From CAILZL01 sp963791615 (GTDB lineage Bacteria; Pseudomonadota; Gammaproteobacteria; Steroidobacterales; Steroidobacteraceae): a stretch of DNA of 64,000 nt. Shown piece after piece: positions 17,215 to 25,909 of this stretch. Within the stretch, counting starts at the first letter, position 1; each line of letters begins with the position of its first letter. The notes beneath the pieces were generated by a model. The model made no database searches. It saw only the letters and a list, made by a program, of their open reading frames with translations, and was not told the origin of the DNA. A program made the position numbers and the translations under genes. The stretch covers positions 1,178,001 to 1,242,000 of the forward strand of contig CAWBTE010000006.1 of the NCBI GenBank assembly GCA_963791615.1, written 5' to 3'.

Positions 17215-18303
17215 GTGAATCTGAACTACGCAACACCCTCCGTTTCTACTGCTACTGACTCCCCGTCATCCGAAACCCGTCAAGCTCCCGCACCGCTGTC
17301 TGCCAATGAAGCACGCAAGGCCATGGAGCCGTTTCGCCAGAAACGCAACGCCTATGCGGTACTGATGCTGGTTATTGATCTGGGCGTATTCGGCGCCGGT
17401 CTGTGGCTGGCGATTACCGGCGGCAACATCGGCATCCAGCTGCTGGGAATGCTGGTTACCTGGGTGGGCATCGTGCGCCTGTTCCTGATCGGTCATGACG
17501 CCTGCCATCAGGCGCTGACCAGCAATCGCAACCTGAATCACTGGATGGGACGCATCGCCTTCATGGCGTCCCTGTCAACCTACTCGCTGTGGCGTGTCGG
17601 CCATAACGTGGTGCACCACGGCTTCAACAGCCTGCGTAAACGCGATTTTGTCTGGGAACCGAAGACCCCGGAAGAATATGCAGCGCTCACACCCTGGCGT
17701 AAACGCCTGGAGCGCCTGTATCGCGGGGCTGCCGGTCCTGCGGCGTATTACCTGATCGAAATCTGGTGGCGCAAAATGTATTTCCCGAATCGCCAGCAGA
17801 TGCCCACGCTGCGCTGGGAATTCAAGCTGGACTCATTGCTGGTTACGGTCGTTGCCGCAGTGTGGCTCGGCGCCATCTGGTGGTACACCCGCAGTCAGGG
17901 TGACGCGTTCTGGCCCACCTTGCTGATTGCGTTTGTCATTCCCCTGATCCTCTGGAACTGGACCATCGGGCTGATTGTGTACCTGCACCACACCCATCCT
18001 GACGTACCCTGGTTCAGCGAAAAAAGCACCTGGCAACAGGAAGCCGCGCAAGTGTCCGCCACCCTGCACATGGTGATGCCATGGCCAGTAGGCCCCTTGA
18101 TGCACCACATCATGGAACACCCGGCACATCATCTGGATGCCACCATCCCGTTCTACAACCTCAAGCAGGCACAGCAGCATTTGCGTGACATCGGCGCGCG
18201 TTTCACCAGCACGCCCTTTACACTCAAACACTATCTGCGCTGCGTACGCACCTGCCAGCTGTATGACTATCAGGCGCAACGCTGGACGGCCTTCCCGAAG
18301 TAA
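17215..18303 (+). CDS. Membrane fatty acid desaturase
   Basis: 362 residues from a GTG with AAGG 8 nt upstream. The three di-iron histidine boxes are present: HDACHQ near residue 94, HNVVHHGF near residue 130 and HPAHHLD near residue 302. Hydrophobic helices lie before box 1, between boxes 1 and 2, and around residues 205-260. It inserts a double bond into a fatty acyl or related chain using O2 and an external electron donor. The regioselectivity and substrate (acyl lipid, carotenoid-like or other) cannot be read. It stands alone on the plus strand. Confidence 0.88.
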   Translation: MNLNYATPSVSTATDSPSSETRQAPAPLSANEARKAMEPFRQKRNAYAVLMLVIDLGVFGAGLWLAITGGNIGIQLLGMLVTWVGIVRLFLIGHDACHQALTSNRNLNHWMGRIAFMASLSTYSLWRVGHNVVHHGFNSLRKRDFVWEPKTPEEYAALTPWRKRLERLYRGAAGPAAYYLIEIWWRKMYFPNRQQMPTLRWEFKLDSLLVTVVAAVWLGAIWWYTRSQGDAFWPTLLIAFVIPLILWNWTIGLIVYLHHTHPDVPWFSEKSTWQQEAAQVSATLHMVMPWPVGPLMHHIMEHPAHHLDATIPFYNLKQAQQHLRDIGARFTSTPFTLKHYLRCVRTCQLYDYQAQRWTAFPK

Positions 18304-18372
18304 CGACCTGAGGCCAGCTGCACCGGTGCAAACCACGTAGTTTCCACAAGCTGCTTAATAAAAGCGTAAATG

Positions 18373-18398
18373 CGACAGTTAACGTGCGTTAACTGTCG
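18373..18398. promoter_or_regulatory. Perfect 11-bp inverted repeat around GTGC
   Basis: CGACAGTTAAC at 18373-18383 is the exact complement of 18388-18398. It lies 70 bp after the desaturase stop and 174 bp before the next gene. No T-run follows, so it looks more like an operator for a dimeric regulator of the two membrane proteins than a terminator. This is a guess from symmetry only. Confidence 0.45.
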
Positions 18399-18571
18399 TG
18401 CACTAACAGTAACTTCTGGTGATGACATGCGTTCTGCATTTACAGAACCGGATTCGTGCAGGATAGTGGCGAGCGCAGCCAACGCACCGTCAACGCCACG
18501 TTCGTCGCCAAAGCAGAGTTCGCACTTGTACTTGTTCCAAGCCCCTACCAGACCAACAGGATCAGTCCGAT

Positions 18572-19141
18572 ATGAGCATTGTTGATTGGCTTAGCCAGAT
18601 TACCTATAGCGCCTGCGGTGTGGAGCCGATGGGTATTGATCCGGGCGTCACCCTGACGACACTGGACTGGATGGAGCAAAGCGCACTGGGCGTCTGCATA
18701 GCCCAGTCCTGGGGCGGCTACTACATCATGCTGGGGTTCCACTCGCTGGGACTGGCGATGATCGTCGGTGCACTCATGATCGTTGACCTGCGCATTCTGG
18801 GCGTGGCGCGTGGCATCTCTGCACAGGCGCTACCCAAACTCGTCACCATCGGCTGGTGGGGTTTCTGGATCAACGCCCTGTCCGGTGTGGTCATATTCTT
18901 TTCCGAAGCCAACAAGATGTACTACGACAACACCTTCCGCTGGAAGCTGTTCCTGATCGCCATCGGCATGATCACCACCTGGTGGTTCAGCAGAAACATT
19001 CTTGACCCTGCCGCCACGCGCGATGCCGCCGTGCTCGATACCGGCAGCGCCAAAGTGCAGGCAATTTTCTCCTTTGCACTGTGGGTGGCGGTCATCATCG
19101 TCGGACGCATGATTGCGTACCTGACAGACTCCGGCATCTGA
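18572..19141 (+). CDS. Four-helix membrane protein (DUF6644-like), paralogue 1
   Basis: 189 residues, with helices near residues 50-75, 85-110, 120-140 and 160-180. GGYYIMLGFHSLGLAMIVGALM, then DLRILGVARG, and the closing IIVGRMIAYL match the next gene block for block (HFIGMSLLFGSIM, DIRLIGFFR, GGRMMPVYG). The histidine in helix 1 and the late GR are shared. I associate this pattern with DUF6644, not firmly. Heme or quinone binding by the conserved histidine is speculation. A 38-bp gap suggests one transcript with the paralogue. Confidence 0.65.
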   Translation: MSIVDWLSQITYSACGVEPMGIDPGVTLTTLDWMEQSALGVCIAQSWGGYYIMLGFHSLGLAMIVGALMIVDLRILGVARGISAQALPKLVTIGWWGFWINALSGVVIFFSEANKMYYDNTFRWKLFLIAIGMITTWWFSRNILDPAATRDAAVLDTGSAKVQAIFSFALWVAVIIVGRMIAYLTDSGI

Positions 19142-19179
19142 GCCACTGACACGTACACAATCGATTCTGGAGACAGACA

Positions 19180-19668
19180 ATGCAAGAACAACTGATTGCG
19201 TGGATGGCCAGCAGCAGCATCGCTCAATTCATGAGCCTGCCATGGATATGGCCCTGGGCCGAGGCCATTCACTTCATCGGCATGTCGCTGCTGTTCGGCT
19301 CGATCATGATCATGGATATTCGTCTGATCGGCTTTTTTCGCAAGGAAATTTCGCTGCATGCCGTACACGCGCTGACACCCTGGGCACTGATTGGTTTTCT
19401 GCTCAACCTGGCCACCGGCGTCGGCTTCGTCATGCGTGATATGGAACGGTATTGGCCCAACCCGGACTTCTGGTTCAAGATGATCTGCATCCTGCTGGCA
19501 GGTGTGAACTTCCTGGTGTTCTGGTTTGTAATTCGCAAGCAGCTGGAGAAAGTGTCTGATGACGGCGATGTCAGCGTGTCAGCCAGGGCCGTGGGCCTGT
19601 CATCCATTGTGCTGTGGACACTGGTGATCTGGGGCGGGCGCATGATGCCGGTGTACGGCATAGGCTAG
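19180..19668 (+). CDS. Four-helix membrane protein (DUF6644-like), paralogue 2
   Basis: 162 residues, a shorter relative of the preceding protein. It has WPWAEAIHFIGMSLLFGSIMI in helix 1, DIRLIGFFRKE after it, ATGVGFVMRDMERY between helices, and IVLWTLVIWGGRMMPVYG at the end. It lacks the preceding protein's extended N-terminus. The GGAGACAGACA leader gives a ribosome-binding site. A strong terminator follows. Probably the second gene of a two-gene operon whose products may pair in the membrane; function unknown. Confidence 0.68.
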   Translation: MQEQLIAWMASSSIAQFMSLPWIWPWAEAIHFIGMSLLFGSIMIMDIRLIGFFRKEISLHAVHALTPWALIGFLLNLATGVGFVMRDMERYWPNPDFWFKMICILLAGVNFLVFWFVIRKQLEKVSDDGDVSVSARAVGLSSIVLWTLVIWGGRMMPVYGIG

Positions 19669-19694
19669 ACAGATTTCGTTCTCTGACCAGCAGC

Positions 19695-19726
19695 AAAAGC
19701 CCGACATACCAGTGCCGGGCTTTTTT
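19695..19726 (+). terminator. Rho-independent terminator
   Basis: AAAGCCCG pairs with CGGGCTTT and is followed by TTTTTT. It ends the two-gene membrane protein transcript. Confidence 0.85.
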
Positions 19727-19765
19727 ATGATGCAGCGGTCTTGATAGCTTAAGTATGATGCTGCG

Positions 19766-21178
19766 ATGCCTTCGCTTCGCAATGAATCCCGCCTGATCGC
19801 CCTGATCGTCGCCACTGCATTCTTCATGCAGGGCCTGGATGGCTCGATCATGAACACCTCGCTGCCGCAGATGGCGGGGTCATTCAATGTCGCGCCGCTG
19901 GACCTGAGTATCGGCATCACCATCTACATGCTCACCGCCGCTACATTCATTCCGGTCAGCGGCTGGCTGGCCGACCGGTTTGGCGCGCGCAGGATTTTCA
20001 TCATCTCGATTGTGGTATTCACCGGCGCATCCCTGTTGTGCGGCATCGCCACCAGCCTGTGGCAGTTCAGCGCCGCGCGTGCGTTGCAGGGATTAGGCGG
20101 CGCACTGATGACGCCCGTGGGCCGATTGATCGTGTTGCGCAATACCGAAAAGAACCAGTTGATAAACGCCACAGCGCTGATCACCTGGCCGGGACTGGCC
20201 GCGCCCATCATGGGGCCGGCGCTGGGCGGCTTCATCACCACCTATTTTTCATGGCGCTGGAACTTCCTGCTCAATGTGCCGCTGGGCATTGCCGGCGTGT
20301 GGCTGGTGTTGCGCCATGTACCCCGGCAGGCAGACGAGCATCGCCATGGCCTGGACTGGCCCGGCTTCATCCTCTCGGCCAGTGCACTGGTTGCCGTGTT
20401 GTACGGTCTGGAATTGCTGTCGCATGCACAGGCAGAGTGGACCGCGCACGACTGGGCGCTATCCAGTGTGTTGACGCTGCTGGGCTTGGGTTTTACCTGG
20501 CTGTCGGTGCGGCACCTGCGACTCACACCACGGCCATTGCTGGACCTGTCGTCGCTGTCGATACAGACCTACCGCATGTCCACCCTGACCGCAGGCACCG
20601 TGTTGCGCACCACCATCAATGCCGTGCCCTTCCTGCTGCCGTTGCTGTTCCAGGTCGGCTTCGGCAGCACCGCACTGGCGGCGGGTGGTTTTCTGCTGAT
20701 GTACTTCATCGGCAATCTCGGCATCAAGCCCATTACTACGCCCATCCTGCGTCGCTTCGGATTCCGCACCGTGCTGGTAATCAACGGCTGTCTGGCCGGC
20801 CTCGCCATCATGCTGTGCGCGCTGTTCACTGCACAGACCAGCAAGTGGCTGGTTATGGCCAGCCTGCTGCTCGCCGGCATCACGCGCTCCATGCAGTTCA
20901 CTTGTCTGAGCACCCTGGCCTTCGCCGACACCACACCGGCACAGCGCAGTTCATCCACCACGCTGTTCAGCATCTTCAGTCAGGTGGGCAGCGTGCTGAG
21001 CGTGGCGCTCACCACCCTGGTGCTCAACTTCGCCGTGCTCAACCAGCCCGGTGTTCACGCTGGCCTGAGCCAGATACGCCTGGGCTTTGTTGTCATGGGG
21101 TCGCTCACTGTCCTCGCTGCACTGGCCTACCTGAGATTGCCGGCCGATGCGGGTGCGGAGGTGAGTGGGCATCGGTAG
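19766..21178 (+). CDS. DHA2-type MFS drug/proton antiporter (EmrB/QacA family)
   Basis: 470 residues with about 14 hydrophobic segments. Helix 1 reads ATAFFMQGLDGSIMNTSLPQ, which holds the D-x-x-I-x-N-x-A/S-L-P signature of DHA2 exporters. GWLADRFGARR is motif A, ALQGLGGALMTPVGR is motif B-like, and GPALGGFITTYFSWRWNFLLN is motif C. It probably exports a hydrophobic or amphipathic compound. No MFP partner gene is next to it, so it may act alone in the inner membrane. The start lacks a strong ribosome-binding site. Confidence 0.88.
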   Translation: MPSLRNESRLIALIVATAFFMQGLDGSIMNTSLPQMAGSFNVAPLDLSIGITIYMLTAATFIPVSGWLADRFGARRIFIISIVVFTGASLLCGIATSLWQFSAARALQGLGGALMTPVGRLIVLRNTEKNQLINATALITWPGLAAPIMGPALGGFITTYFSWRWNFLLNVPLGIAGVWLVLRHVPRQADEHRHGLDWPGFILSASALVAVLYGLELLSHAQAEWTAHDWALSSVLTLLGLGFTWLSVRHLRLTPRPLLDLSSLSIQTYRMSTLTAGTVLRTTINAVPFLLPLLFQVGFGSTALAAGGFLLMYFIGNLGIKPITTPILRRFGFRTVLVINGCLAGLAIMLCALFTAQTSKWLVMASLLLAGITRSMQFTCLSTLAFADTTPAQRSSSTTLFSIFSQVGSVLSVALTTLVLNFAVLNQPGVHAGLSQIRLGFVVMGSLTVLAALAYLRLPADAGAEVSGHR

Positions 21179-21218
21179 CGGGGACTGAGCTGCGTCAAGG
21201 ACTGAGAACGATTCGAAG

Positions 21219-21266
21219 CGGGCACGTGCGTAGCTATGGGCTATCCCGTGCCCGGCGCAATTTTTT
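21219..21266 (+). terminator. Candidate terminator after the DHA2 gene
   Basis: CGGGCACG at 21219-21226 pairs with CGTGCCCG at 21247-21254 across a 20-base loop, with TTTTTT a few bases later. The long loop and the gap before the T-run make it moderate. Confidence 0.5.
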
Positions 21267-21328
21267 CACTCTGCCAGATGTTGGGCTTCGCGGACTCAGC
21301 GCCAACCTACCGAGCACAACGTACGCGG

Positions 21329-21568
21329 TCATGACCTGCGCGCATTACGAGGGCAACATTTACTCATGCGTCAGCAGGCATTCTGAACGGCTCGTTGGAC
21401 GCGCAGGAGCTCGCGGAAAAACTCGCATACCACATATTCGGTTGTGACGCGTTGATCTCAAGCAACACCACCATCCGTGCGCTGGCTGCAATTATTATCG
21501 AGAACAACGAGGACCCGTCCGTGGCGCTCAATAACGAATCAGCATCGAACCATGCAATCAACAAATGA
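21329..21568 (+). pseudogene. Possible frameshifted small gene remnant
   Basis: One frame starts at an ATG at 21331 and reads MTCAHYEGNIYSC before becoming implausible. From about 21383 a second frame reads ILNGSLDAQELAEKLAYHIF, then GCDALISSNTTIRALAAIII, and stops at 21568. The second part has a helix-like composition typical of a real small protein and no start of its own. A single frameshift near 21370-21383 would join them into about 78 residues. I recognise no family. The opposite strand is also open here, so this is tentative. Confidence 0.35.
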
Positions 21569-22126
21569 CGTGCGCAACTCGCCGTACCAAGTCCGTCTGA
21601 ACTGCACTTTGTAGCCAGGTACACCTGCACCGCAGGTGCAAGTTGCCGAGCTTCGAACGTAGCATAAGGTGGCAATCTGACGTCGAAGTGCAATCCTTGA
21701 ATGACTCCGGCGACACTTCACGCAGGACTAACGTATCCTTTGAACCCCCTGCCCGCACTGCTCGACCGGCTGAATGCCGCGGATCAGTGACGAATTCCGC
21801 CATGACTGGAGTATCCATTGTTCGTACCAGATGGGTTTCCGCAGTTCGAGTGTGGATTGGACGACTGCAGGAGATTCCAGCCCTATCTGACGTACATCCC
21901 CACGACTGCGCAAGATCAGCTTGGTGGTCGTCGATGATACGAAGCAGTTGCGCCAATACAGCAAGAACGTATACCGGTAGCGCTGATTCCACAGGAAGTC
22001 ACCATGAACAGTTCCATGCAAAACAATGTCCGCCAATCCCGACTATGAACACCAACGGAGTTCGCATACGTGACTTACTCATAATGCAAGCAGACTACAC
22101 CAGCGCATTGGCATCGTGATTATTCC
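21569..22126. other. Unassigned, probably decayed region
   Basis: About 560 bp with overlapping medium frames on both strands but none with a ribosome-binding site, signal peptide or known motif. The base composition looks less GC-rich than the flanks. It may be a decayed gene or a small horizontally acquired remnant. Confidence 0.4.
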
Positions 22127-22158
22127 AGATAAAATAGGCGCAGCGATATCGCTGCGCC
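22127..22158 (-). terminator. Terminator of the cysH–ferredoxin reductase operon
   Basis: GGCGCAGCGATATCGCTGCG (completed by CC) at 22137-22158 is a perfect 22-bp palindrome. On the minus strand it is followed by TATTTTAT, and it lies 36 bp beyond the reductase stop. Confidence 0.7.
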
Positions 22159-22193
22159 CTGCTGCATCACTGACTCAAAGCTGGCAATCAGGC

Positions 22194-23279
22194 TCAGCTA
22201 TGACTATGTACCCCCGTTTCACCGTCTTCCGACACGCCCAGGCGCTTGTGCATGATCGGACTGGTGGTGGTGTATTGCAGGTGAACTTTCTTGCCGGGCT
22301 CCAGGTATTCCTTGATGGCGAACGCGGCCAGCGCGGCTTCATGGAAACCTGAGAGGATGAGCTTCTTCTTGCCGGGATAGGAATTGATATCGCCCACGGC
22401 ATAAATTCCGGGAATGCTGGTCTGGAATTTTTCAGTGTCCACATGAATGGTGCGTTTGTTGAGTTCATAACCCCATTCGGCAATCGGTCCCAGCTTGGGA
22501 TGCAGGCCGTAGAACACCAGTATCTGATCGCAATCCACGGCGCGCGTTACGCCATCAGCACAGACCACACGAATACCCTTGACCTGACCGTTGTCTTCAA
22601 TCAGCTCCTTGGCCTGGCCCACCAGCACATCGGCTTTGTGTTCTTCACGCAGCGCCAGCAGCTTGTCCACCGTGGCCTGTGCACCGCGAAACTCGGGACG
22701 ACGATGGATCAACACTACGCTGTTGGCGATGTCGGCCAGCACCACGGCCCAGTCCAGCGCTGAATCGCCGCCACCCATGATGACCACATCCTTGCCGGCA
22801 AAGGATTGCGGATCACGCACGCGATAATGAATCTGCTTGCCTTCGTGCAGTTCGACATTGGGCACAGCCAGTTTGCGCGCTTCAAACGCACCGACACCGC
22901 CGGCGACAATCACCGCACCGGCATCAAATTCAGTGCCTGCGCTGGTGGTCACCTGGAAACGGCCGTTGTCCCGCTTCTGCACGGTCTGCACGGTTTGACC
23001 CAGATGATATTGCGCACCAAAAGGCTTGATCTGTTCCTGCAGCAAATCAGTGAGTTGCTGGCCCGTGCACACCGGCACCGCAGGAATGTCGTAGATGGGT
23101 TTGTCCGGATACAGCTCCACACATTGACCGCCGACCTTCGGCAATGAATCGACCACATGCGCTTTCAGGCCCAGCAAGCCCAGCTCGAACACCTGAAACA
23201 GGCCGCAAGGACCCGCGCCCACGATGACAACATCGGTGCTGATAGGAGCGCTGGCAGCAGATCCCGCTGTATTAGACAT
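22194..23279 (-). CDS. Ferredoxin-NADP reductase, thioredoxin reductase-like type
   Basis: 361 residues. The FAD-binding GAGPCGLFQVFELGLLG is near the start, GGQCVELYPDKPIYDIPA is the characteristic FNR2 segment, and a second nucleotide site is GGGDSALDWAVVLAD. The C-terminal GIYAVGDINSYPGKKKLILSG closes the FAD site. There is no CxxC redox pair, which separates it from thioredoxin reductases. It moves electrons between NADPH and ferredoxin. Its ATG overlaps the end of the cysteine synthase gene by 8 nt, which suggests translational coupling. In this context it may supply reduced ferredoxin for sulfite reduction. Confidence 0.88.
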   Translation of the reverse strand: MSNTAGSAASAPISTDVVIVGAGPCGLFQVFELGLLGLKAHVVDSLPKVGGQCVELYPDKPIYDIPAVPVCTGQQLTDLLQEQIKPFGAQYHLGQTVQTVQKRDNGRFQVTTSAGTEFDAGAVIVAGGVGAFEARKLAVPNVELHEGKQIHYRVRDPQSFAGKDVVIMGGGDSALDWAVVLADIANSVVLIHRRPEFRGAQATVDKLLALREEHKADVLVGQAKELIEDNGQVKGIRVVCADGVTRAVDCDQILVFYGLHPKLGPIAEWGYELNKRTIHVDTEKFQTSIPGIYAVGDINSYPGKKKLILSGFHEAALAAFAIKEYLEPGKKVHLQYTTTSPIMHKRLGVSEDGETGVHSHS

Positions 23280-24321
23280 GGATGACACGATGAGACTCCG
23301 AATCAAGAATGGAAGATGAAACCGGACCAGCAGCGGCGTCGAGTTGTTTCTCGATCAACCATTGCCGATTGAACAGACGTGACTGGTACTTGTGGCCGCT
23401 GTCGCACAGGATGGTGACGATGGTGTGACCCGGGCCAAGCAACTTCGCTACTTGCACCGCAGCCACCACATTCACGCCGCTGGTGCTGCCGAGGAACAGG
23501 CCTTCTTCGCGCAGCAGGCGGTACACCATGGCAACCGCCTCAACGTCGTTGACAGACACCGCGCCATCCAGCGGCGAACCTTCGAGATTCGCAGTGACGC
23601 GACCAATGCCAATGCCTTCGGTGATTGAACCGGGGCCATTGGCCTTCAGTTCGCCATCACGCACCCAGTGATACAACGAACTGCCCTGCGGATCGGCGAG
23701 ATAGGCTTTGACGTTCGCATTGAAACTTTTCAGCGAGCGCGACACCCCACCCAGCGTGCCGCCCGTGCCGGTCGAACACACGAAGGCACTGACCTTGCCC
23801 GACGTTTGCCGCCAGATTTCCGGGCCGGTGCTGTCGATATGCGCCTGACGATTGGCGGTGTTATCAAACTGGTTGGCCCAGATGGCCCTGGGAATCGCGC
23901 TAGCCAGACGACCGGCCACATGCTGGTACTGGTTCGGATTGGAATACGGCACTACCTTGATAGGCAGTACTTCTGCACCCAGCGTGCGCAGCGTGGCAAA
24001 TTTTTCCGGCGCCTGGTTATCGGGCATGGTGATCAGCAGGCGATAGCCACGCGCATTACACACATGGGCCAGACCGATGCCGGTATTGCCGGCGGTGCCC
24101 TCAACCACCACACCCCCCGGCTGGAGCGCACCACTGCGTTCCGCTGCATCAATAATCCAGCGCGCCGCACGATCTTTCACCGAGCCGCCGGGATTCATGA
24201 ACTCGGCCTTGCCCAGAATCTCACAACCGGTTTCTTCACTGAGTTGCCGCAAGCGGATCAAGGGCGTATTGCCGATGGCATCGGCAAACCCGGCAGCTAC
24301 TTGTTGTTCAGTTGAATCCAT
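23272..24321 (-). CDS. cysK: Cysteine synthase (O-acetylserine sulfhydrylase), CysK/CysM-like
   Basis: 349 residues, a PLP fold-type II enzyme. NPGGSVKDRAA holds the PLP lysine. EGTAGNTGIGLAHVC binds the substrate carboxylate, STGTGGTLGGVS binds the cofactor phosphate, and LCDSGHKYQS is the late serine segment. It makes cysteine from O-acetylserine and sulfide, the last step of sulfate assimilation; the GGSVKD form is closer to CysM than to E. coli CysK. The ATG at 24321 is chosen because an upstream frame runs into the REP pair. It lies after cysH and cysG and overlaps the reductase gene, so the order fits the pathway. Confidence 0.85.
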   Translation of the reverse strand: MDSTEQQVAAGFADAIGNTPLIRLRQLSEETGCEILGKAEFMNPGGSVKDRAARWIIDAAERSGALQPGGVVVEGTAGNTGIGLAHVCNARGYRLLITMPDNQAPEKFATLRTLGAEVLPIKVVPYSNPNQYQHVAGRLASAIPRAIWANQFDNTANRQAHIDSTGPEIWRQTSGKVSAFVCSTGTGGTLGGVSRSLKSFNANVKAYLADPQGSSLYHWVRDGELKANGPGSITEGIGIGRVTANLEGSPLDGAVSVNDVEAVAMVYRLLREEGLFLGSTSGVNVVAAVQVAKLLGPGHTIVTILCDSGHKYQSRLFNRQWLIEKQLDAAAGPVSSSILDSESHRVIHV

Positions 24322-24357
24322 CTTTAACAATCCAGAATTTCTCGTCTTTCGTCCCGC

Positions 24358-24428
24358 GTAGGGGCGGTTCACGAACCGCCCTCCTGTGCAACATTTTCAA
24401 ACAAGGGCGGCTCGCGAGCCGCCCCTAC
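24358..24428. repeat. Paired REP-like hairpins, family B, copy 1
   Basis: GTAGGGGCGGTTCACGAACC and its inverted partner GGGCGGCTCGCGAGCCGCCC ending CTAC face each other across about 25 bases, as in bacterial interspersed mosaic elements. It lies inside the cys operon between cysG and the cysteine synthase gene. The outer TAG on the minus strand is the stop codon of cysG. Such hairpins often stabilise upstream mRNA or dampen downstream expression. Confidence 0.85.
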
Positions 24429-25882
24429 AATTTGTTGATGCGCATTTCATGCTGATCTGTCTGCGCCTGTTCTGCCGTGGTGTTGAACCAGCGCAGTTGT
24501 TCATGCAGTCGGGTCACTTCACCCACGATCAGCAAGGCCGGCGACTTCACCCCAGCCTGTACAACCTGTTGCGCCAGTGTCGCCACCGTACCCAGAATCA
24601 CCCGTTGCCCCGGACGCGTGCCTTGCTCGATCACCGCCGCAGCGCGATCAGCCGGCATGCCATGCGCCTGCAACTGCCTGAGAATCCTCGGCAGCCCCGC
24701 CAACCCCATGTAGAACACCGCAGTTTGCCCCGGACGGGCCAGCATTGACCAGTCCGTTGGCATATCGGGTGAATCTTCGTTTTTGGCATGCCCGGTGGTA
24801 AAACTCAGAATCTGCGCGTAATCGCGATGCGTCAGCGGGATGCCTGCATACGCAGCGCAACCGGCGGCGGCGCTGATACCCGGCACCACTTCAAAACGGA
24901 TGCCGTGTTCGGCCAGCTTTTCCAGCTCTTCACCACCGCGACCAAACACGAAGGGATCGCCGCCTTTCAAACGACACACGCGTTTGCCCTGCCTGGCCAG
25001 ATCCACCAGCAACTGGTTGATGTCTTCCTGCGCCACATAGGCCTGTCCCGCCGATTTGCCCACATAAATACGCTCGGCATCGCGACGCACCAGCTCCAGA
25101 ACTTCGTCGGACACCAGGCGGTCGTACACCACCACGTCGGCGTTCTGCATGACGCGCAGCGCACGAATGGTGAGCAGACCCGGATCGCCGGGGCCCGCCC
25201 CCACCAGCGCCACTTCGCCAACCGGCGTTGTGCCGGTATCGATCTGTTGCAGCTCGGCATCGATGGCGCTGGTTATGCGTTGTCTGGCTTCCTGCTCACG
25301 ACCCGCGAGTACATCAGCGGCAATGTCGCCATCAAAAAACCGTTCCCAGAAACGCCGCCGCGCATCCGCATTGCCGACTTGCAGCTTTACCTTGCCGCGC
25401 AATTCGCCGGACAATTTCGCCAGCTTGCCCAACCCCACCGGTAACAGCGCTTCAAGTTTTTCACGCAGACGGCGCGTCAGCACGGGTGCATCACCACTGC
25501 TGCCCACCGCCACAATCACCGGGGAACGATCCACAATCGCCGGCATGATGAAGCGCGACAGTTCGCGATCATCCACCACATTTACCGGGATGTTGCGGGC
25601 TTCAGCACTGCGCGACACCCAGGCGTTCACTTCATGGTTGTCGGTGGCTGCCACCACCAGTCGTGCGCCGTCGAGATGATCGGGACGGAATTCTTCACGC
25701 AGATGCTTCAGCTCACCACGCGCCAATCGCTGCTGCAATGACTCACACAACTGCGGCGCAATGAGGGTGATGACCGCACCGGCGCGCGCCAGCAACAACG
25801 CCTTGCGCGCCGCCACTTCGCCGCCACCAATCACCACCACGGGTTGATTGGTAATACGCAGGAAGATGGGGAAGTAATCCAT
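24425..25882 (-). CDS. cysG: Siroheme synthase CysG (trifunctional)
   Basis: 485 residues, the length of full CysG. Residues about 1-200 are the dehydrogenase/ferrochelatase part (VVIGGGEVAARKALLL, VVAATDNHEVN, SPVIVAVGSSGDAPVLTRRL). Residues about 220-465 are uroporphyrinogen III methyltransferase (VALVGAGPGDPGLLTIRALR, YDRLVS, RLKGGDPFVFGRGGEE, PGISAAAGCAAYAGIPLTHR). It makes siroheme for the sulfite reductase encoded at 36-38 kb. The stop TAG falls inside the REP element, so the last coding bases abut the repeat. The gap to cysH is 27 bp, consistent with an operon. Confidence 0.95.
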   Translation of the reverse strand: MDYFPIFLRITNQPVVVIGGGEVAARKALLLARAGAVITLIAPQLCESLQQRLARGELKHLREEFRPDHLDGARLVVAATDNHEVNAWVSRSAEARNIPVNVVDDRELSRFIMPAIVDRSPVIVAVGSSGDAPVLTRRLREKLEALLPVGLGKLAKLSGELRGKVKLQVGNADARRRFWERFFDGDIAADVLAGREQEARQRITSAIDAELQQIDTGTTPVGEVALVGAGPGDPGLLTIRALRVMQNADVVVYDRLVSDEVLELVRRDAERIYVGKSAGQAYVAQEDINQLLVDLARQGKRVCRLKGGDPFVFGRGGEELEKLAEHGIRFEVVPGISAAAGCAAYAGIPLTHRDYAQILSFTTGHAKNEDSPDMPTDWSMLARPGQTAVFYMGLAGLPRILRQLQAHGMPADRAAAVIEQGTRPGQRVILGTVATLAQQVVQAGVKSPALLIVGEVTRLHEQLRWFNTTAEQAQTDQHEMRINKL

Positions 25883-25909
25883 TGCAGCAGGTTCCGTGAG
25901 CAGGCGTGA

